From positions 134,476,521 to 134,540,520 of the forward strand of contig NC_064621.1 in the NCBI RefSeq assembly GCF_023898315.1: DNA of 64,000 bases, given 5' to 3'. Below, piece by piece: positions 63,862-64,000 of the stretch. The notes beneath the pieces are model-generated. The model did no database searches. It was given only the letters and a program-made list of their open reading frames with translations, and had not been told where the DNA came from. This DNA comes from Schistocerca nitens (taxonomy: Eukaryota > Arthropoda > Insecta > Orthoptera > Acrididae). The stretch's first letter is position 1. Every line of letters starts with the position of its first letter. The translations under genes were made by a program, and so were the position numbers.

Positions 63862-64000
63862 TAGGTTATATATGTGAGTCACAATTTTATTGAGAGATTA
63901 GTCACATTTTATTATTGGTAGGTTACGGAATTTGTCTGTGGGGAGGTTACACTTGGTGTGAATGGTATAAATATTTTATCTGTTGGGAGCTTACAGCATG
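63862..64000 (+). repeat. Possible LTR edge, cut by the window end
   Basis: GTCTGTGGGGAGGTTACACTTGG, shortened to TGTGGGGAGGTTACACTTGG, at about 63939-63959 equals the reverse complement of the duplicated LTR terminus at 4790-4810. GGGAGCTTACAGCATG follows. Flanks are too short for a firm call. Confidence 0.4.

Overview
This window is intergenic DNA from a large, repeat-saturated insect genome. The three tRNA-headed SINE families, the Tc1-like families and the tRNA-like palindromes resemble what I remember of grasshopper/locust (Orthoptera, Schistocerca-like) DNA. That assignment is inference from memory, not a search. I found no convincing host protein gene. Almost every reading frame with recognisable content belongs to a mobile element, and most are broken.

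Layout. 1-157: 3' end of a Jockey-like LINE. 541-774: small palindromic tRNA-like element with a 12-bp target duplication. 1500-4078: decayed CR1/L2-like LINE split by a Tc1-like transposon (which carries a SINE) and by another SINE. 4620-15760: a Tc1-like element split by a very young 9.8-kb Ty3/Gypsy-type retrotransposon on the minus strand (4739-14557). Its two 753-bp LTRs differ at two positions by eye, yet it lacks protease and reverse transcriptase. 15.8-29 kb: SINEs, a solo LTR, a possible THAP-containing DNA transposon relic, a GC-rich island and an LTR-like repeat. 29.3-31 kb: a mariner carrying two SINEs. 32-37 kb: two decayed Tc1-like elements and a 953-bp element with long terminal inverted repeats (TIRs) and TTA duplication. 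37.3-39.7 kb: AT microsatellite and a minus-strand LINE. 39.8-45.9 kb: a four-element nest in which a Tc1-like element holds a 1-kb foldback element that holds two hAT-like elements. 45.9-47.3 kb: another Tc1-like element. 49.06-50.83 kb: an almost complete DD41D transposon split by a SINE. 51-58 kb: SINEs, LINE and Tc1 fragments, and a TIR element holding three SINEs. 59.4-60.9 kb: CR1-like LINE split by a solo LTR. 61.9-62.9 kb: minus-strand LINE fragment. 62.9-63.8 kb: 949-bp head-to-head array of tRNA-like units with a 12-bp target duplication. The last 100 bp may be the edge of another LTR.

The elements relate mainly by nesting and by trans-mobilisation. SINEs carry RNA polymerase III boxes A and B and need a LINE's machinery. 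The RT-less retrotransposon would need a full-length relative. The hAT-like and foldback elements would need outside transposase. The most unusual items are the palindromic tRNA-like elements, SINEs with interchangeable tRNA heads on one shared tail, a 79-bp SINE with intact target duplications, and two kinds of motif arrays at opposite ends of one hAT-like element. Boundaries given with target-site duplications (TSDs) were read directly; family names come from protein or terminal motifs and were not checked against a database.
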